From Burkholderiaceae bacterium (lineage in GTDB: Bacteria; Pseudomonadota; Gammaproteobacteria; Burkholderiales; Burkholderiaceae_B), in NCBI GenBank assembly GCA_023653055.1, contig JAMNXR010000003.1, forward strand, positions 124,001 through 188,000: a DNA stretch of 64,000 nt, read 5' to 3'. Within the stretch, counting starts at the first letter, position 1. Each line of letters starts with the position of its first letter. Positions 21,677 to 31,763 of this stretch are shown one piece after another. Under the pieces are notes generated by a model. It did not search any database. It was not told the DNA's origin and saw only the letters and a list, made by a program, of their open reading frames with translations. The position numbers and the translations under genes are program-made.

Positions 21677-23155
21677 ATGGAATGGCTAGATGCATTGACA
21701 CTTGCCCGTATACAGTTTGCCTTCACGGTTAGCTTCCACATTATTTTCCCTGCCTTCTCCATCGGTTTGGCGAGTTACATGGCTGTTCTCAATGGTTTGC
21801 ACCTCTGGACGGGCAAAGAGGTCTACCTCACACTGTTTAATTATTGGAAAAAAATCTTTGCCGTCGCGTTCGGAATGGGCGTGGTCTCCGGTATCGTGAT
21901 GAGTTACCAGTTCGGGACCAACTGGAGTGTCTTTTCGGATAAGACGGGTCCAGTCCTCGGTCCGCTGATGGGGTATGAGGTGATGTCAGCCTTTTTCCTC
22001 GAGGCAGGTTTTCTGGGCGTCATGTTATTTGGCCGGACACGGGTGGGTCCCAAGCTGCACTTTTTTGCTACGGCAATGGTTGCACTCGGTACCTTCATGT
22101 CGGCATTTTGGATTTTGTCTGTTAACAGCTGGATGCAGACACCTGCAGGCTATTCGATCAACGACGTTGGACAGTTCATTGTCGAAGACTGGTTTGAGGT
22201 CATCTTTAATCCTTCATTTCCCTACCGTTTAGTGCACATGCTCTTGGCGGCGTATCTGACCACGGCCTTTATTGTTGGTGGTGTAGCGGCCTATCATTTG
22301 CTCAAAGAGCGCAAGCGGATGCAACAACCCGGTGCTGTGCCTGCGCCAGACCGTCAGGCGGCGACGCGTGTCATGTTTTCAATGGCGATGTGGATGGCTG
22401 CGATTGTTGCACCCATACAAATTTTTGCCGGTGATGCACACGGACTCAATACGCTTGAGTACCAGCCGGCCAAGATTGCGGCAATGGAGGGGCATACCGA
22501 GTCGTTGGGTAAGGCTCCGCTTATTTTGATCGGCATTCCAAATGCCAAAGAATCTCGCATTGATTATGCGATTTCCATTCCTTATTTAAGCAGTTTAATT
22601 TTGACCCACAGCTTTGATGGCGTTGTGCCGGGTATCAACGCTACTCCGGCCGCGGATCGTCCACCTTTAGGCATTGTTTTTTTCGCCTTTCGCTCGATGG
22701 TCGGTATCGGGATGCTGATGCTGTGTGTAGGACTTTGGAGCTTGTGGCTACGTTACCGGGGTCGTCTGTATGACACCCCTATGATGCATCGGTTGGTGAT
22801 GGTGATGGGGCCCTCTGGTTTTGTTGCCGTGCTGTCAGGCTGGATCGTGACGGAGGTGGGTCGTCAACCCTTCACTGTTTACAACTTACTGCGCACCGCA
22901 GACTCTGCCTCGCCAATTGATGCGACGGCCATAGCCTTTTCATTGGTGGCGTTTGTGATTGTTTATTTTGCTTTGTTTGGTGCGGGTGTCTACTACATCT
23001 TGCGTCTAATGAAGACTGCGCCCAGCGTGGATTCTGGCACAGCGGGTTTATCCATTCATGAGCCGATACGTGCCGCAGGTATTGTGCCTGGCCCGACGCT
23101 GGCGGCTAAAAGTACCCAGACAGGTGTGAATGGTGCCCAAGGGGATCGGACATGA
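21677..23155 (+). CDS. cydA: Cytochrome bd-type quinol oxidase subunit I
   Basis: Catalytic subunit of a bd oxidase: oxidises quinol and reduces O2 to water without proton pumping, in the inner membrane. The start MEWLDALTLARIQFAFTVSFH is preceded by AAAAAGGAG; an upstream in-frame ATG lies within rarA and is rejected. The 492-residue protein carries His21 for heme b595/d, GRQPFTVYNLLRTADSA, and the FEVIFNPSFPYRLVHMLLAAYL region around the heme b558 Met. The Q-loop is short. That and the downstream DUF2474 gene point to the CioA (cyanide-insensitive) branch. It overlaps cydB by ATGA. Confidence 0.94.
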   Translation: MEWLDALTLARIQFAFTVSFHIIFPAFSIGLASYMAVLNGLHLWTGKEVYLTLFNYWKKIFAVAFGMGVVSGIVMSYQFGTNWSVFSDKTGPVLGPLMGYEVMSAFFLEAGFLGVMLFGRTRVGPKLHFFATAMVALGTFMSAFWILSVNSWMQTPAGYSINDVGQFIVEDWFEVIFNPSFPYRLVHMLLAAYLTTAFIVGGVAAYHLLKERKRMQQPGAVPAPDRQAATRVMFSMAMWMAAIVAPIQIFAGDAHGLNTLEYQPAKIAAMEGHTESLGKAPLILIGIPNAKESRIDYAISIPYLSSLILTHSFDGVVPGINATPAADRPPLGIVFFAFRSMVGIGMLMLCVGLWSLWLRYRGRLYDTPMMHRLVMVMGPSGFVAVLSGWIVTEVGRQPFTVYNLLRTADSASPIDATAIAFSLVAFVIVYFALFGAGVYYILRLMKTAPSVDSGTAGLSIHEPIRAAGIVPGPTLAAKSTQTGVNGAQGDRT

Positions 23156-24156
23156 CACTCGATTACGCTTTGATATGGGCAGGCTTGATCGCTTTCGCCG
23201 TCTTGGCTTATGTGGTGCTGGATGGCTTTGATCTTGGTGTGGGCATTTTGTTTCCTTGGGCCAAAACGGAACAAGAACGCGATTTGATGATGAATTCGGT
23301 CGCACCTGTATGGGATGGCAATGAAACGTGGCTCGTCTTAGGTGGTGGCGGATTGTTTGCGGTCTTTCCCCTGGCGTATTCAATCATTATGCCTGCCCTG
23401 TACGCACCCATCTTCATTATGTTGCTCGCTTTGGTATTTCGTGGCGTAGCCTTCGAATTTCGCTGGAAGAGTAAAAATACTAAATACGTTTGGGATTGGG
23501 CGTTCGCTGGAGGGTCTTTCGTTGCAACGTTTGCCCAAGGTATCGCGCTTGGTGCGCTCGTGCAAGGTATTCAAATCTCGGGCCGTGCTTATTCGGGTGG
23601 CTGGTGGGACTGGTTATCGCCTTTTAGCTTACTAACGGGTTTGGCGTTAGTGGTCGGCTATGCCTTGCTGGGGGCGACGTGGCTTGTGCTTAAGACGGAT
23701 GGACCGGTTGAGGCGCGTGCGAAACGTGCGACAGCGGGTCTGGGCATCGTGATGTTGGGTCTCATCGTTCTGGTGAGTATTATTTCTCCGTTTTTACATG
23801 TGCATTTCATGCAAAAGTGGTTTGCTTGGCCGGCGATGTTGTTTGTGGCGCCAGTCCCAGTGCTCGTCTTGGTGTGTGCCTTTGCCTTGTTCCGCGGACT
23901 TCAGACCAACCGTCCCCTGATGTCCTTTTTAGCGGTGCAGGGGCTCTTTATATTGTCCTACATCGGGCTCGTTATCAGCTTTTTCCCCTATATGGTGCCC
24001 TCATCGGTCACACTCTGGCAAGCTGCGGCGCCCGACAATAGTTTGAAATTCCTGCTGGTCGGTGCAGTATTTCTCATCCCCATTATTTTGGCTTATAGCG
24101 CCTATGCGTATTGGGTCTTTCGTGGCAAAGTGGGCCCCACCCACGATTATCACTAG
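23152..24156 (+). CDS. cydB: Cytochrome bd-type quinol oxidase subunit II
   Basis: Partner of CydA in the inner membrane, giving structural support to the heme pocket. The 334-residue protein has eight or nine hydrophobic segments and the family start DYALIWAGLIAFAVLAYVVLDGFDLGVGILFPW; the block SVAPVWDGNETWLVLGGGGLFAVFP (split here over two segments) is diagnostic. Translation is coupled to cydA by an ATGA overlap. It is followed nine bases later by a 33-residue membrane peptide gene. Confidence 0.95.
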   Translation: MTLDYALIWAGLIAFAVLAYVVLDGFDLGVGILFPWAKTEQERDLMMNSVAPVWDGNETWLVLGGGGLFAVFPLAYSIIMPALYAPIFIMLLALVFRGVAFEFRWKSKNTKYVWDWAFAGGSFVATFAQGIALGALVQGIQISGRAYSGGWWDWLSPFSLLTGLALVVGYALLGATWLVLKTDGPVEARAKRATAGLGIVMLGLIVLVSIISPFLHVHFMQKWFAWPAMLFVAPVPVLVLVCAFALFRGLQTNRPLMSFLAVQGLFILSYIGLVISFFPYMVPSSVTLWQAAAPDNSLKFLLVGAVFLIPIILAYSAYAYWVFRGKVGPTHDYH

Positions 24157-24164
24157 GAGACGGC

Positions 24165-24266
24165 ATGAAACGCTGGGGATGGATGGTCTTGATCTGGTTG
24201 TTGAGCGTAGGGGCCTTGTCAGTGGTAGCGTGGTTGCTGCGGCGGATACAATACGCGATTCACTAG
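24165..24266 (+). CDS. DUF2474-type small subunit of bd oxidase
   Basis: A 33-codon gene, MKRWGWMVLIWLLSV... ending LLRRIQYAIH, starts nine bases after cydB with GGAGACGGC as ribosome binding site. It is one membrane helix (about 6-25) with a basic N-terminus and a following Arg pair. Position, size and the WGWMVLIW motif fit DUF2474, the small protein found after CioAB-type oxidases, analogous to CydX. It is likely to stabilise the heme sites of the oxidase. It ends 18 bases before serS. Confidence 0.8.
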   Translation: MKRWGWMVLIWLLSVGALSVVAWLLRRIQYAIH

Positions 24267-25628
<1,362 letters not shown>

Positions 25629-25660
25629 TTTTTCTTTCGTTTTGATGGGGTACTTACGAC

Positions 25661-26743
25661 ATGAAGTGTTGGCCGATGAGCATAATTAAAAAACTTATAA
25701 CCGCTTCAGCCTTAATGCTGTTTGGATTGTCTGTGACAAGCGGTAGTGCGTCCGCCACGCAAAGTTTTGGGCTCTATTTGCCGACCGCCCAGCAGCCTGC
25801 GCCAGCCTTTCCCTTTTTGCAAGGTGCGCTCAAAACACAAGCAGATGGGGCTTGGGACTTTTATCAAAAAACAATTGGACAGCCGCTGACAAATTTTGCT
25901 GCGGCAGAAATCGCACCCAAGGCGGGTGGTACGGTGTTTTATCCGTTCTCTGGTCCAGACTTTGTGACGCTTGCGCATGCGTTTCCAAGCGCTGATCGTT
26001 ACGTCATGGTGGCGATGCAGGCTGCAAATGCTCCGGTCACGCTCGCCACGATGCCCCCAGCCCGTGCGCAAGGTTTTCAAGCAAAATTTATGCGTGAATG
26101 GATGAAGTTCAGCCGACTGGCTTTTTTCCGAACGGATGATTTAAATGAAGACCAGCGTGACCAGTTTGCGCCGATCGGTGTAACGACAATTCTGTCAACG
26201 TTTGCCCTTTACTCTGGATATGATGTCATGGACATTTATCCCATTGCGTACGATGAACAGTCCGGCGACTTTGTTAAAAGTACAACGGGCCAATGGAAGT
26301 CTGTCCGGCTAGTGCTCAACAAGGCGGGCAAACCTGTCACGCTGGACTATGTCAGCTTAGATTTGTCAGATGCGAGCTTGAGTCAAAACGAACCGATGCG
26401 CAAATGGCTTGCTCGCGAGGCTAAAAATCCCGTGCTGATCAAAGCCGCTTCCCATCTTTTGCAGGAAACCTATTTTTCTGTAATGCGCGATATTTTGGTG
26501 GCAAACGCCACCATGGTGGTGCAGGATGAGACGGGTCTGAACTACACCTATTTGGCTGAGATTGGCCCAGTAGATTTGTACGGAGGATTTTTGTATCCAC
26601 ACGAGTTGTTTAATCGTAAAAAGCAAGAGTCGCTTGCAAAAGCCTACCGTGAGTCGACAAACGTTAAACCCTTGCCCTTTGCCTTTAGTTACAACAAAAC
26701 CAACGAACGAAGCAACGTCCAGGTTGTGCGTCGTCAAAACTAA
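25661..26743 (+). CDS. Exported protein of unknown function
   Basis: Not recognised as a characterised family. The 360-residue product has a signal peptide (SIIKKLITASALMLFGLSVTSGSASA) with cleavage near residue 33, so the mature protein is periplasmic or surface-located. Two starts are possible: ATG 25661, with GGGG 10 bases upstream, or ATG 25676 (MSIIKKLIT). Noticeable motifs are TVFYPFSGPDFVTLAHAFP, the repeated aromatic pattern LSTFALYSGYDVMDIYPI, and a C-terminal YLAEIGPVDLYGGFLYP block. No catalytic signature, lipobox or repeat was found. It stands alone, 32 bases after serS, and converges on an alpha/beta hydrolase gene. Confidence 0.8.
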   Translation: MKCWPMSIIKKLITASALMLFGLSVTSGSASATQSFGLYLPTAQQPAPAFPFLQGALKTQADGAWDFYQKTIGQPLTNFAAAEIAPKAGGTVFYPFSGPDFVTLAHAFPSADRYVMVAMQAANAPVTLATMPPARAQGFQAKFMREWMKFSRLAFFRTDDLNEDQRDQFAPIGVTTILSTFALYSGYDVMDIYPIAYDEQSGDFVKSTTGQWKSVRLVLNKAGKPVTLDYVSLDLSDASLSQNEPMRKWLAREAKNPVLIKAASHLLQETYFSVMRDILVANATMVVQDETGLNYTYLAEIGPVDLYGGFLYPHELFNRKKQESLAKAYRESTNVKPLPFAFSYNKTNERSNVQVVRRQN

Positions 26744-26797
26744 GGAATGCCGCGCTAATTTCAGTGCGCATCATTTCACGCGCATCGTTCCCCGCGT

Positions 26798-27676
26798 TTA
26801 TTTTTTACGCGCGAAGGCTTGCTGACTAAACTTTAAAACGGCCTGATTAAAACTGTCAGGCTCATCAACAAATAATGCGTGCCCGGCCTTGTCAAACATT
26901 GCGATGGTGATGAGATCTGGTGCACGTTTTTTTTGTAGCGCATCGCCTTGCTCTTTGAGCCAAGGCCGGATGGCAAAGAGTACAGGCACCTGTTGTTTTT
27001 GAAGCGTTTCGCTCCAATAGGTGCGGGGGTAGGGCTGATTGAGAAGCTGGATGGCGACATTTGGTGCAGCTTGAAGCGCGGAATCGAGGACGGCTTGTGC
27101 CAATAATGGTGGGGGTGTTTTACGATAAATGTCCTGACTAAAGGTGCGCATATATTGCTCACGTTTAACTGGATCGTTCATTGTTTGAGCAAAATTCGAA
27201 CGACGCCCAGCAGGAGGTTTGCCCTCGCCAACAGAGTTATCAATCAAAATCAGACCCCGCAGACCTTTAGGGTTGTAATTGGCGACGTAATCAAGCGATT
27301 CCAGCACACCCAGTGACCAGCCAGCTAGGACAAAATCTCCCACTTTGGTCGTTTTTACAAATTCGGCGATATCTTGAATCCGACGTTTGGGGGCGTGAGA
27401 AAGCGTGGTGACCTCCGAGAGTCCCTGCGATCTTGGATCGAGCGCTAAGACGCGATACGAGGAGGAGAGTGCTTCAAATTGTTTTTCAAATACGGCTGCG
27501 GGCATGAGCCAGCCAGGAATCAGCACAATTGTTTTGTCGCCACGTCCGGCTTCGATGTAATGCAGACGCACCCCGTCTGACGTTGTAAACGTATGATGAT
27601 GAACGGGGGCCGCTAAACCTAACGCAGGCCAGAGCGCAATAGACAGAACGCAGGCGAGTCTTTTGAATCGTTTCAT
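26798..27676 (-). CDS. Exported alpha/beta hydrolase
   Basis: The 292-residue protein has a signal peptide (MKRFKRLACVLSIALWPALGLAA) and an alpha/beta-hydrolase fold: TTSDGVRLHYIEAGRGDKTI, oxyanion region VLIPGWLMPAAVFE, nucleophile elbow VLAGWSLGVLE (GxSxG), the acidic residue region and a C-terminal His in MFDKAGHALFVDEPDSFNQAV. The fold suggests an esterase, lipase or haloperoxidase-like hydrolase in the periplasm; the substrate is unknown. It is divergent from the AroE-like gene, with 48 bases between. Confidence 0.9.
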   Translation of the reverse strand: MKRFKRLACVLSIALWPALGLAAPVHHHTFTTSDGVRLHYIEAGRGDKTIVLIPGWLMPAAVFEKQFEALSSSYRVLALDPRSQGLSEVTTLSHAPKRRIQDIAEFVKTTKVGDFVLAGWSLGVLESLDYVANYNPKGLRGLILIDNSVGEGKPPAGRRSNFAQTMNDPVKREQYMRTFSQDIYRKTPPPLLAQAVLDSALQAAPNVAIQLLNQPYPRTYWSETLQKQQVPVLFAIRPWLKEQGDALQKKRAPDLITIAMFDKAGHALFVDEPDSFNQAVLKFSQQAFARKK

Positions 27677-27724
27677 AGGTAAACTCCAGCATCAAAGTCT
27701 GAAAATCAATCACTCGCTGACATT

Positions 27725-28522
27725 ATGATGGAAATCACAGGAAATACGCGACTGTATGGCATCGTGGCCGACCCCGTCTCGCAGGTCAAGACACCACAAA
27801 CGATGCGTAAAGTCTTCGATCAAAGAGGGACGGATGGTGTGTTGGTTCCCATGCATGTGTCGTCAGAAAACTTGCCGGCCTTTGTGCAGGGCTTACGCAG
27901 TGTCTTGAATTTTGGCGGCATGATCGCGACGGTCCCACACAAAACAGCGATGGTAGACTTGTGCGATGACATTACTCCTGCCGCGCGTATGGTGGGTGCC
28001 GTCAATATCGTCCGCCGCAATTCAGACGGCAGTCTTTCAGGCGATATTTTAGATGGCCAAGGTTTTGTCGGTGGCTTGCGTCAGCACGGCATCGAGCCCA
28101 AGAGTCTGCGTGTGTTTCTGGGTGGGGCTGGCGGCGCAGCCAAGGCGATCGCTTTTGCCCTCGCGGATGCAGGCGTGGCACGTCTCGATCTTTACAACCG
28201 CACTCAGGCAAAAGCACAAGATATCATCGCGCGCTTGCAGGCCGTATACCCAATGGTTGCAATGGCCGCTGTAGGTGCGAGTCCTGTTGGCTATGATTTG
28301 GTGATCAATGCAACCTCGTTGGGCATGCGCCCAGAAGATCCATTTCCTTTTGATGTGAGCGGGTTGAGCGCAGATCAAACCGTTGCGGAAATTATCATGA
28401 CACCGACCTTGACGCCCTTACTGGCTGTGGCCCAGGAAAAAGGGTGTCGCATACAGTTTGGATTGCCAATGCTTGAGTGTCAGATCGAATTGATGGCGGA
28501 CTTTATGGGAGTCGCAAAATAA
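27725..28522 (+). CDS. Shikimate-dehydrogenase-like oxidoreductase with altered substrate site
   Basis: The 265-residue protein has the AroE fold: catalytic Lys in TVPHK (Lys73), GAVNIV (Asn94), LDGQGF (Asp110), the NADP loop VFLGGAGGAAKAIAFALADAG with YNRTQAKA, and MLECQIEL near the end. The two serines that hold the shikimate carboxylate in true AroE (HSxSP) are replaced: the segment here reads DPVSQVKTP, with Val21 and Thr23 in their places. The substrate is therefore probably not shikimate, and a canonical aroE is expected elsewhere. The start may be 27725 or 27728. The stop overlaps the GMC oxidoreductase start (TAATG), suggesting a shared catabolic route. Confidence 0.85.
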   Translation: MMEITGNTRLYGIVADPVSQVKTPQTMRKVFDQRGTDGVLVPMHVSSENLPAFVQGLRSVLNFGGMIATVPHKTAMVDLCDDITPAARMVGAVNIVRRNSDGSLSGDILDGQGFVGGLRQHGIEPKSLRVFLGGAGGAAKAIAFALADAGVARLDLYNRTQAKAQDIIARLQAVYPMVAMAAVGASPVGYDLVINATSLGMRPEDPFPFDVSGLSADQTVAEIIMTPTLTPLLAVAQEKGCRIQFGLPMLECQIELMADFMGVAK

Positions 28523-30120
28523 TGGAACAGTTTGACTATGTGATTGTCGGCGGTGGTACGGCCGCCTGTGTGCTGGCGAATCGCTTGACGGCCAATGGAC
28601 GCTATACCGTTCTGATGCTTGAGGCAGGCGGTGAGCCCGAGAGTATGTGGATCAAAATCCCTGCGGGCTTTACTAAGCTTCTCAATGATCCAATTTACAA
28701 CTGGCGTTTTGAAACCGAGCCCGAGGACAACACGCTAGGGCGAAAAATCGCGATTCCACGCGGCAAAGGCTTAGGAGGCTCGAGTCTGATCAATGGGATG
28801 ATTTATGTCCATGGACAGCCTGAGGATTACGACCATTGGGCCGCCATTGGCGCGACGGGCTGGTCAGCCCAAGATGTCGCGCCGTATTTTAAAAAAATGG
28901 AAACCTATTTGCCGGGTGATGAGGCGCGCGGCAAAGACGGCCCTATGCACATTCACCAAGTTAGTGAGCGTTATCCGCTCGCACATGCGTTGTTACAAGC
29001 GGCGCAACAAGACGGACAGCCCTTAAGCCAGGACTATAACGGTCGTACCCAAGAAGGGTTTGGTTATTACCAAGTCGCCCAAAAAGACGGTCAGCGCTGG
29101 AGCGTTGTGGAGGGTTATCTCAACCCCGTTCGCCAACGTAAAAACTTGACGATTCGCACGGGCGCCTTGGTGACGCAGGTCAATGTGACGGAAGGTCGTT
29201 GTACGGGCGTAACCTATCGCAACAAGGGCGAAGTGCATACGGTAAGTGCGCAGCGCGAGGTCATTCTCGCCGCTGGCGCCGTACAAACACCGCAGTTACT
29301 TGAGCTTTCGGGCATTGGCGATCCGGCGTTATTGCAGAAACTCGGTATCCCGCTCGTCTATGCAGCACCGCGTGTTGGAGAAAACTATATTGATCACTTT
29401 GCCACGCGGATGAACTGGCGTGTCAAAAATACGCAGACCTTAAACGAGCTTGCACAAGGTTGGCGGCTGGGCGTTGCGGCGCTTCAATACTTTACGCGCA
29501 AAAAAGGTCTGCTGACCCTCGGTACAGGTTTGGTGCATGGCTTTGTGAAAACGCAACCACAGAGTGTGACACCTGATGTGCAGTATTTCTTTATGCATGC
29601 GAGTTATGCAAATGCGGCGATTCGCAAATTGGACAATGCCCCAGGGATGACGATGGGAGTCGCGGGTTTGCGCCCGACTTCACAAGGCAGTATTCACTGC
29701 AAATCAAATGATCCCGCTCAAGGTCCTGCAATTCGCCCCAATTTTTTAGCGACGCAAGCGGATCGTCAAACCTTGATCGATGGAATGAAAGTCGCGCGTC
29801 AAATTGTGAGTCGGCCTGCGTTATCTCATTTCATAGATTTTGAAATGAGTCCGGGCCTGGGTGTGGAGACAGACGAACAATGGCTAGATTTCGCCCGCGC
29901 GAACGGTCAGACGATTTATCATCCAATCGGCACCTGTCGGATGGGTTCGGACGATCAGGCCGTGGTGGATGTCAGATTGCGCTTTAAGGGCTTGCAAGGC
30001 CTGCGAATCGTGGATGCTTCCGTTATGCCTGCGATGGTGTCGGGTAATACCCAGTCGCCCGTGATGATGGTCGCCGAGCGTGGTGCTGACTTGATCTTGG
30101 CGGATGCGGCTGCGACCTGA
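28522..30120 (+). CDS. GMC-family FAD oxidoreductase (choline/alcohol dehydrogenase-like)
   Basis: The 532-residue flavoenzyme has FAD-binding FDYVIVGGGTAACVLANRL at the N-terminus, GMC signature 1 GKGLGGSSLINGMIYVHGQPEDYD, signature 2 GAVQTPQLLELSGIG, and the C-terminal catalytic HPIGTCRMG with GNTQSPVMMVAERGADLI. It oxidises an alcohol group; the substrate could be choline, an aliphatic alcohol or a polyol. The start MEQFDYVIVGGG at 28522 overlaps the preceding stop by one base and has GGGAG upstream; a longer in-frame version would start inside the AroE-like gene. The pairing suggests consecutive oxidation of one hydroxylated compound. Confidence 0.92.
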   Translation: MEQFDYVIVGGGTAACVLANRLTANGRYTVLMLEAGGEPESMWIKIPAGFTKLLNDPIYNWRFETEPEDNTLGRKIAIPRGKGLGGSSLINGMIYVHGQPEDYDHWAAIGATGWSAQDVAPYFKKMETYLPGDEARGKDGPMHIHQVSERYPLAHALLQAAQQDGQPLSQDYNGRTQEGFGYYQVAQKDGQRWSVVEGYLNPVRQRKNLTIRTGALVTQVNVTEGRCTGVTYRNKGEVHTVSAQREVILAAGAVQTPQLLELSGIGDPALLQKLGIPLVYAAPRVGENYIDHFATRMNWRVKNTQTLNELAQGWRLGVAALQYFTRKKGLLTLGTGLVHGFVKTQPQSVTPDVQYFFMHASYANAAIRKLDNAPGMTMGVAGLRPTSQGSIHCKSNDPAQGPAIRPNFLATQADRQTLIDGMKVARQIVSRPALSHFIDFEMSPGLGVETDEQWLDFARANGQTIYHPIGTCRMGSDDQAVVDVRLRFKGLQGLRIVDASVMPAMVSGNTQSPVMMVAERGADLILADAAAT

Positions 30121-30125
30121 GGATC

Positions 30126-31754
30126 TTAGTCTGGCAGGTGTGCGTAGTGCGCGGCGAGCCTCAGAAACGCCGCGAGCTCCGGATCTCGACCCGTTTCTTC
30201 TTGGATAATGGCGCTGACTGCTGGTGCAATCGATCCCGCTAAACGGGCATCTAAAAACAATAAGCGCGAGCGCCTCGCCAACACATCTTCAACCGTGCGC
30301 GCGTATTCGTAACGCACAGCAAAACGCACCATGGCGGCCGTTAGACCGTCTCCAAGGTGCTGTGCCGAGCCTGGGAGCGATGAAACAGCATCTGCCTCAT
30401 CTCCATAGGCAGCCAGTCCAGGGGCCTCGTGCATGGAGTGCGAAACAGCTTGTCCTGATTGGGCGCCGACAAGCGTAAGCCGTTCGGTGGAGCAGGGTGC
30501 TTTTTCTTTCAGAAGCTTGGCATCCGTGCAGTGCTTGAGGACATCCTGTGCCATGGCACGATAGGTTGTCCATTTGCCACCTGTGACGGTCACTAATTGG
30601 CCTGGGCTGATCAACACGGTGTGTTCGCGACTGATTTTCTTGGTGTTACCCGCTGAGTCGGTCGGGGGTTTGACTAAAGGTCGTAGTCCTACCCAGATAC
30701 TTTTAATGTCAGCGCGTGTTGGTGCGCGGCGCAAGTATTTGCCGGCTTCGCGCAAAATGAAGGCAAGTTCCTCTTGAAAGGGTTCGGGCTCCACGCTGAG
30801 ATCTTGTCGGGGTGTGTCTGTAGTGCCCAGGATCACCTTGCCTAGCCATGGGACGGCAAACAGAACGCGCCCATCGCTTGTGTGCGGGACGATCAGCGCA
30901 TTTTCCCCCGGGAGGAAATCACGATCCACGACAACGTGCACACCCTGACTCGGTGCGACCATCGTCTGCGTCTTTTCGCCACGTGCTTCATCATCCAAGT
31001 GACGGATTTCATCGACCCAGACACCTGTTGCGTTCACAACGCATTGTGCTTGAATGGTGTAGGGCAAACCTGTCTCTACGTCTTGGGCAAGAATGCCGTT
31101 GACCCGATTCTCTGCATCATGCAGGAGTTCGACTGCGCGACAGTAGTTGATGAGGGTTGCCCCATGTTGGGCGGCGGTTCGGGCAAGTGCGAGTGCGAGT
31201 CGCGCATCATCAAATTGTCCATCCCAATATTGAACGGAACCTTTGAGTCCCTGAGTGTTGATGTTAGGGAGTTCGGATTGCGTTGCGGCGACCCCGTGAA
31301 AACGGGTACGTCCCAGGCTGCGACGGCCGGCAAGCAGATCGTAAACAAGCAAACCGATGCCATAAAACGGCTGTTCCCAAAAACGGTAACAGGGCATGAC
31401 AAAGGACAAGGCGCGCGCAAGATGCGGTGCGTTATGCAAAAGTGTGGCGCGCTCGTGCAGAGCTTCATAGACTAAAGAGATATTGCCCTGCGCAAGATAG
31501 CGCACGCCGCCGTGGACGAGTTTGGTCGAGCGCGAGGACGTGCCCTTGGCAAAGTCCGCTGCTTCTATCAGAACAACGGAATAGCCGCGCTTGGCCGCGT
31601 CGAGTGCCAAGCCCAGTCCTGTGGCGCCTCCACCGATGATGGCCAGATCAAAGGGCGTTTCGCGTTCGAGTTGAGACAGCAGTGTGCGTCGCTCGGTCGC
31701 AATTGGCATAGCGGGTGCTGCGTGGTGCGCTGAGTTTATTTGTGCATGCATCAT
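30126..31754 (-). CDS. glpD: Aerobic glycerol-3-phosphate dehydrogenase
   Basis: Membrane-associated FAD enzyme that oxidises glycerol 3-phosphate to dihydroxyacetone phosphate and passes electrons to quinone. The 542-residue protein has the FAD motif DLAIIGGGATGLGLALDAAKRGY after a 35-residue variable N-terminus, then KGTSSRSTKLVHGGVRYL, VNATGVWVDEI, and PWLGKVILGTTDTPRQDL. The start may be one codon later (double ATG). It lies nine bases after glpK, so one transcript encodes both steps of glycerol use. No glpF or glpR is nearby. Confidence 0.96.
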   Translation of the reverse strand: MMHAQINSAHHAAPAMPIATERRTLLSQLERETPFDLAIIGGGATGLGLALDAAKRGYSVVLIEAADFAKGTSSRSTKLVHGGVRYLAQGNISLVYEALHERATLLHNAPHLARALSFVMPCYRFWEQPFYGIGLLVYDLLAGRRSLGRTRFHGVAATQSELPNINTQGLKGSVQYWDGQFDDARLALALARTAAQHGATLINYCRAVELLHDAENRVNGILAQDVETGLPYTIQAQCVVNATGVWVDEIRHLDDEARGEKTQTMVAPSQGVHVVVDRDFLPGENALIVPHTSDGRVLFAVPWLGKVILGTTDTPRQDLSVEPEPFQEELAFILREAGKYLRRAPTRADIKSIWVGLRPLVKPPTDSAGNTKKISREHTVLISPGQLVTVTGGKWTTYRAMAQDVLKHCTDAKLLKEKAPCSTERLTLVGAQSGQAVSHSMHEAPGLAAYGDEADAVSSLPGSAQHLGDGLTAAMVRFAVRYEYARTVEDVLARRSRLLFLDARLAGSIAPAVSAIIQEETGRDPELAAFLRLAAHYAHLPD

Positions 31755-31763
31755 TGGGATAGT

